From Alphaproteobacteria bacterium (GTDB taxonomy: Bacteria > Pseudomonadota > Alphaproteobacteria > Reyranellales > Reyranellaceae), in contig JAFKFK010000013.1 of the NCBI GenBank assembly GCA_017307275.1, positions 122,239-186,238 of the forward strand: 64,000 nucleotides of DNA. Direction: 5' to 3'. The translations under genes and the position numbers were made by a program. Within the stretch, counting starts at the first letter, position 1. The number at the start of each line of letters is the position of its first letter. Positions 60,478-64,000 of the stretch are shown here, piece by piece. Under the pieces are notes generated by a model. The model had not been told where the DNA came from. It did no database searches and saw nothing but the letters and a program-made list of their open reading frames with translations.

Positions 60478-61815
60478 TCACCAAGTGAAGCGAAGGCCTG
60501 CGGTAACCCGCGTATCGGCATTGATTGAATTGTGCGTCGCGGCGACCTGCAAAGCTATCCGATCGGTAACGGGCACCGTCGCGCGGGCGTGCAAATCTAC
60601 GTTATCGATCAGGGGGCTGTAGCCCACGCCCGCGACCACGAGCATGTTCCGCGGCCCGTAATAGGTGACGTCGAAAACCCAGCTCCAAAGGTTCTGGTAG
60701 TTGTTGAAGATCGCCTGGGCCGAATTGTAGACCGTCGCCGTGACCTCCCAGGATGGGGAGACCGTGGCACTGAGCCCGGTCCTGATCAGGCGGCCATTCC
60801 ACTGGAAGGCGCCAAACGCCTGGCGATAGCCACCGAACCAGCGGAGCCAGTCCACGAGGTAGAGCGTAACGCTCCCTTCGATCCAGTGTTCCGTCGGGAG
60901 ATTGGTGTGCGCCCGATAGTCGTAGACGAGGGAGAAGGCGTAACTCAGCGGCACCAGCCGATGGAATCCCACGGTGATGTCGTCCGACGGCAGCGTGGCA
61001 AGGCCGATGGCGGATACTGTCTGCAGTTCGTTGGTGTAGTGCTGCCACCCCAGTTCCAACGTATCGAAGGCCGTGATGCCGGCCATTCCGCGTGCACCGA
61101 AGCCGGCCGATGTACCCTGCGCCGTCGAGACCACCGCACCGTTCACATCCAGCAAATAACGATAGACGTCCGGGGCCTCGGACAGACCGGTACGGGCCTC
61201 TTCGTTCTTCGGGTCGATCGACAGCACATGCTCGAAGCCAGCTTTGGCCTTCTCCCGATTGCGATGGGCAAGTTCCAGCCAGGCCATGCCATTCAAGGCG
61301 TCGGGATCCCGGGGATTCGCCGCCAGCAGCCGTTCATAAAGCGCCCGCGCCTCGCTCAGGCGATTTTCGCCACGCTCGACGCGCGCCAGTCCTAGCAACG
61401 CCGGCCGGTTGGAAGGATCGCGCGCCAGGATCTGCTCATAGACCTTGGCGGCCTCGCGCGGTTCATGCGCTTCCAAGGTGAAGGCAAGTTCCAGGGCCGG
61501 GTTCGGCTCCTGGGGCGCCATTTCCTGCGCCTTCCTCAGAAAGTCGATGGCCTGCTGCCGCTTGCCGGCATCGCGCGCCATGACGCCCAGGAACATGTAG
61601 ACGCGATAGTCGGTCGATCCCGCCGCCTGGCAGGCCGCCAGGATAGGCTCGACCTCCGATACCGGGCGTGGCTGCTGGCCGAACAGTCGCTGTGCCTGCT
61701 CGACGTCGCAAACCGGCTGCGCTCCCGCACCGGCCGAATAGAAACCGATCACACACAGCATGGCCGCGAAGCCACCGCGTTGCATACTTTGTTTGAGAGA
61801 GGAAACAACTTGCAT
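60478..61815 (-). CDS. TPR plus outer-membrane beta-barrel protein (YaiO/PgaA-like export porin candidate)
   Basis: 445 residues; start at 61815. Signal peptide about 1-32 (ending 'SAGAGA-QP'). TPR repeats about 70-215 ('RVYMFLGVMARDAGKRQQAIDFLRKAQEMAPQEPN', 'PALLGLARVERGENRLSEARALYERLLAANPRDP', 'ALNGMAWLELAHRNREKAKAGFEHVLSIDPKNE'). From about 220 onward, alternating aromatic strands typical of a YaiO-type barrel end in 'TRVTAGLRFTW', a C-terminal aromatic as in BAM-folded porins. The combination is a small version of PgaA, the exporter of poly-N-acetylglucosamine. Confidence 0.85.
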   Translation of the reverse strand: MQVVSSLKQSMQRGGFAAMLCVIGFYSAGAGAQPVCDVEQAQRLFGQQPRPVSEVEPILAACQAAGSTDYRVYMFLGVMARDAGKRQQAIDFLRKAQEMAPQEPNPALELAFTLEAHEPREAAKVYEQILARDPSNRPALLGLARVERGENRLSEARALYERLLAANPRDPDALNGMAWLELAHRNREKAKAGFEHVLSIDPKNEEARTGLSEAPDVYRYLLDVNGAVVSTAQGTSAGFGARGMAGITAFDTLELGWQHYTNELQTVSAIGLATLPSDDITVGFHRLVPLSYAFSLVYDYRAHTNLPTEHWIEGSVTLYLVDWLRWFGGYRQAFGAFQWNGRLIRTGLSATVSPSWEVTATVYNSAQAIFNNYQNLWSWVFDVTYYGPRNMLVVAGVGYSPLIDNVDLHARATVPVTDRIALQVAATHNSINADTRVTAGLRFTW

Positions 61816-61825
61816 GGGCTGCCGA

Positions 61826-61957
61826 TCAAACGATGAGGTAGACAAGCAAGAGGAAGCCCATGACAGCGAACACGGCGACTTCACTCCAGAAGATGCGCTT
61901 CTCCTGGCTGATGTCCTCGGCCAGGAGCCGCTCGAACTGGCTGTCAGGCGTCCTCAC
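61826..61957 (-). CDS. 43-residue single-pass membrane protein, coupled to the GT2 gene
   Basis: Too short for routine ORF calling. GTG start (61957-61955) overlaps the TGA of the glycosyltransferase gene (GTGA). Sequence: MRTPDSQFERLLAEDISQEK then RIFWSEVAVF, AVMGFLLLVYLIV, so a charged amphipathic N-terminus of about 23 residues followed by one transmembrane helix at the C-terminus. 10 nt separate it from the TPR-barrel gene. By position it is analogous to PgaD or other small partner subunits of processive GT2 synthases. That analogy is inference; there is no sequence similarity I can point to. Confidence 0.7.
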   Translation of the reverse strand: MRTPDSQFERLLAEDISQEKRIFWSEVAVFAVMGFLLLVYLIV

Positions 61958-63432
61958 GTCGGAAGCCTCGCCTTGCCGGACTTGATCGTCTTGTCCCATT
62001 TCAGATCAGCGTTCCTGAACTGCGCGAACATGGCGCCGAGAGAAATTGCACAGAGCAGCGGACCGTACCCGACGAGCACCAGCAAGACGTTGCGCAGCGT
62101 CTTGGAAGCACCCGCCTTGTCGATGCGATAGACAGCCCAGGCGAGCAGCGTCGAAATGGCCGACCAGCCGAGGACGACCTGAACGGCAACGTCTTGCCAG
62201 CTCCACCCGCCCGGCTGCAGCGTCCAGTTCGCGGATTCGGCAAAGGGCTTGAGACCGAATAGGGCGAGCGCCATGACGCACACCGACAGTACGCCGGGAA
62301 AGGCGATGCCTTCGAACCAGCATCGCTTGGCGGTCGTCGGATCGATGGCGAACGAAAACACTGTCTGGAAGAAATAGCTGGCGAAAGTGACGCCCCAGAA
62401 GGCAGAGAACGCCGCCGGCGCCCACGGCGGCCACGCATAGTAAAGGCCAACCAGCCCGATCGAGCCCGCGAGCATGAAGACCGGCATGAAGGCAATGCTG
62501 AACCACAGGAACCCGAAGGCGATGTCGCCGAGCAGGCGGCTCCTCTTTGGCCGAAACCACAGGTGACGGAAGGTCCTGGTGATCTGCAGGTTTCCACGCC
62601 CCCAGCGCAGGCGCTGCCTCCACAGTGCCGTCAGACTGTCGGGCTCCTCCGCCCAGACGACGGCATTTGCATCGAACACAGCGCGATGGCCGGAAAGCTG
62701 CGTCAGGATGGTCGTAAACGTATCTTCGGCCAGCGTGCTGGTGTCGATCTCGCCACCGATTGCCAGCAGGTTCTCGCGGCTGTGCAACTGCGCGCCACCC
62801 GCCATGCACGGCAGCCCTCCCATGACATTCTGCGCCCGCCGTGCGGCCGCCTGGGCCGTGATGTATTCGAAGGCAATGAAGCGCGAGAGCAGGCTGGGGG
62901 GCTGGCTGCCCTCCTTGACGTAGGCCGTGACGCCACCGACCTCGGGATCGGCAAGATGGCGCACCATTCGGCGCAGCGTGAGCGGCTCGAACAGCACGTC
63001 GGCGTCCATGATCATGACGGCCTCGGCCCAGTTCTCGGCCAGGATCGTATGGATGCCATGGTTGAGAGCGTGGGCTTTGCCCTGCCCGCCCCTTTCCCGC
63101 CGGAGATGAAACACCGAGCCCGGATACTGAGCCATCTTCGCGCGCATGACGTCGGGCGTGTGATCGGTGCTGGCATCGTCGACGACATAGATGCGCCAGC
63201 ATCCGGCCGGGTAGTCGATGCTCATCAAGGAATCGATGCTGGAATTCAGCACATCCGCCTCATTCCAGGCCGGCAGCACAAAGGCTACGCGCGGGGTGAT
63301 GTCACGGCACTTGGGATAGTGATTCCAGATGCCATGCAGGCCGACGATCAGGAACTGAGCGAACGTCGACAACGTCGGCACCATGCCGAGCAGTATGCAG
63401 CTCAGAAAAAGAACGACCCAAAATTCCGTCAA
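61954..63432 (-). CDS. Membrane GT2 glycosyltransferase (processive polysaccharide synthase)
   Basis: 492 residues. A TTG at 63432 is the only start before an upstream stop; ATG 63384 is an alternative. One N-terminal membrane segment (about 5-35), GT-A catalytic domain with 'VAFVLPAWNEADVLNSSI', D85-D86 ('VVDDAST'), DAD 143-145 ('IMDADV'), E236-D237 ('LAEDTF') and QRLRW at 273-277, the processivity motif. At least five membrane segments follow (295-470). This is the layout of PgaC/IcaA, HasA and cellulose synthase-type enzymes. Donor sugar unknown; the neighbouring PIG-L deacetylase points to an N-acetylated amino sugar. Confidence 0.92.
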   Translation of the reverse strand: MTEFWVVLFLSCILLGMVPTLSTFAQFLIVGLHGIWNHYPKCRDITPRVAFVLPAWNEADVLNSSIDSLMSIDYPAGCWRIYVVDDASTDHTPDVMRAKMAQYPGSVFHLRRERGGQGKAHALNHGIHTILAENWAEAVMIMDADVLFEPLTLRRMVRHLADPEVGGVTAYVKEGSQPPSLLSRFIAFEYITAQAAARRAQNVMGGLPCMAGGAQLHSRENLLAIGGEIDTSTLAEDTFTTILTQLSGHRAVFDANAVVWAEEPDSLTALWRQRLRWGRGNLQITRTFRHLWFRPKRSRLLGDIAFGFLWFSIAFMPVFMLAGSIGLVGLYYAWPPWAPAAFSAFWGVTFASYFFQTVFSFAIDPTTAKRCWFEGIAFPGVLSVCVMALALFGLKPFAESANWTLQPGGWSWQDVAVQVVLGWSAISTLLAWAVYRIDKAGASKTLRNVLLVLVGYGPLLCAISLGAMFAQFRNADLKWDKTIKSGKARLPT

Positions 63433-63502
63433 GCTTCACCCAACAACCCCAGCCGAAGGTACACGGCACGCATCGGCGACGCGAGGGTTTCAATGGCGAA
63501 CG

Positions 63503-63529
63503 CAGCTCTTCTGACTGCAAGAAGAGCTG
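63503..63529. repeat. Inverted repeat upstream of the GT2 operon
   Basis: CAGCTCTTC (63503-63511) / GAAGAGCTG (63521-63529), perfect 9-bp arms, 9-nt spacer. It lies 71-97 bp before the GT2 start and could be an operator or an mRNA hairpin in the leader. Confidence 0.5.
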
Positions 63530-63602
63530 TCCTGTTGGTTCTGAATCAGACGGAGCGCAACTGCTGGTCACCGGATATGAACAGAAATTGATCGGCCTCC
63601 TG

Positions 63603-63636
63603 CTCGTGCAATTAGTTGCACGAGTGTTTGCACGAG
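63603..63636. promoter_or_regulatory. Three copies of a 9-bp element upstream of the GT2 operon
   Basis: CTCGTGCAA (63603-63611), TTAG, TTGCACGAG (63616-63624), TGT, TTGCACGAG (63628-63636). The first two form a perfect hairpin-like palindrome, and the third is an exact direct repeat 12 bp further on. It lies between the autotransporter stop and the GT2 start. No U-tract follows on the minus strand, so a regulator binding array fits better than a terminator. Confidence 0.55.
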
Positions 63637-63658
63637 GCCGCCGCTGGCAGGGACAACC

Positions 63659-64000
63659 CTACCAGGTCATGCGGAATCCGGCGGAGAGGGCGTGGGTGTC
63701 GTCGCGGCCGGTGATCTCGCCGTCGTAGCGGGCGTAGATCGAGGTCGAGGCGCCGATCTGCGCATTGAGGCCGAGGCCGATCACGGCCGCGTCGCGCAGC
63801 GGCTGCGCCCCGTAGACGGTGAAGCCCACCGCCGGCGCACCGGCAAAGGCGGCCGTCATGGGCCGCGACGTGTCGGCATATTCATGCGCCCAGCCCAGCC
63901 GGATCGTCACCCCCAGCGGACGCTCCATGCCCACCGGGATGTTGGCCCCGAGATCGGCGCCGATCACCGTGCGCACCGACGTGGTGTTCTGCTGCGCCAC
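63659..64000 (-). CDS. Autotransporter beta-domain, C-terminal fragment at window edge
   Basis: The last 113 codons of a gene that begins beyond position 64000. Pattern 'GADLGANIPVGMERPLGVTIRLGWAHEYAD', 'AAFAGAPAVGFTVYGAQPLRDAAVIGLGLNAQIGASTSIYARYDGEI', ending 'HALSAGFRMTW'. Alternating strands, the conserved 'GWaHEy.d' and 'F.GA...F.VyG' motifs, and the terminal aromatic are typical of the type V autotransporter barrel. The passenger domain is out of view. Possibly a surface protein working with the neighbouring polysaccharide system, but no direct link is seen. Confidence 0.85.
   Translation of the reverse strand: MAQQNTTSVRTVIGADLGANIPVGMERPLGVTIRLGWAHEYADTSRPMTAAFAGAPAVGFTVYGAQPLRDAAVIGLGLNAQIGASTSIYARYDGEITGRDDTHALSAGFRMTW

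Noticed and set aside
63603..63624. The CTCGTGCAA/TTGCACGAG hairpin as the terminator of the autotransporter gene
   Set aside because: No U-tract follows on the minus strand, and the same 9-mer recurs as a direct repeat, which fits a regulator array better.
1..64000. Search for CRISPR arrays, rRNA/tRNA genes, transposases, integrases and prophage genes
   Set aside because: No regularly spaced repeats, no recognisable RNA genes and no mobile-element proteins were found by reading; a covariance-model scan was not possible here.

Overview
The window is GC-rich (roughly two thirds G+C), densely packed DNA with short intergenic gaps and many ATGA/GTGA start-stop overlaps. Gene content points to the chromosome of an alphaproteobacterium: pyrB next to a degenerate pyrC-like gene, plsY, dprA-topA-rnr-DUF983-rpmG, paired EipB-type (DUF1849) proteins, AspRS/RNase D/Ppx/Ppk, and urea/amide-type ABC transporters. 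A Rhodospirillales/Reyranella-like soil or freshwater bacterium fits best, but that is inference. I saw no rRNA, tRNA, CRISPR array, insertion sequence, prophage or attachment site, and no gene-free stretch above 300 bases.

Layout. 1-4.9 kb: small secreted proteins, an amidohydrolase, two 2-oxoglutarate/Fe(II) oxygenase-type enzymes on opposite strands, and a YceI - cytochrome b561 - YceI operon. 4.9-7.8 kb: two divergent citrate synthase paralogues, one fused to an N-terminal DNA-binding domain, around an 83-bp control region packed with palindromes, then a cysteine hydrolase. 7.9-11.8 kb: pyrB, an apparently non-catalytic dihydroorotase homologue, a secreted protein of unknown function and plsY. 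11.9-16.7 kb: a peptide-type ABC importer (binding protein and two permeases, no ATPase genes) with an MFS gene inserted between the permeases. 16.7-25.2 kb: housekeeping block dprA, topA, rnr, DUF983, an S41 protease and rpmG with promoter and terminator. 25.2-33.6 kb: aldehyde dehydrogenase, isochorismatase-like protein, luciferase-like monooxygenase, three small envelope/stress-type genes, an MFS carrier, a patatin and a ROK kinase. 33.6-38.4 kb: AMP nucleosidase, two tandem DUF1849 genes, a 2-hydroxyacid dehydrogenase and a lipoprotein. 38.5-46 kb: aspS, rnd and the polyphosphate genes ppx and ppk, then sixA. 46-49.6 kb: a catalase-like peroxidase with its own cytochrome b561, an SDR dehydrogenase and a TonB protein.

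49.6-57.7 kb is an amide-uptake and hydrolysis module: an amidase of the nitrile/amide-degradation type, a complete five-gene Urt-like ABC transporter, a substrate-binding-fold protein that lacks a signal peptide (AmiC-like, probably a cytosolic sensor), and a divergent MarR regulator with a 20-bp palindrome in front of it.

57.7-63.6 kb is the most interesting region. It is a six-gene minus-strand operon that reads like a compact synthase-dependent exopolysaccharide system: a membrane GT2 polymerase, a coupled 43-residue one-TM protein, a TPR plus beta-barrel outer-membrane protein, a receiver-domain::PIG-L deacetylase fusion, an ATP-grasp ligase and a histidine phosphatase. Upstream of it are three copies of a 9-bp element, and beyond that the C-terminus of an autotransporter that runs off the window edge.
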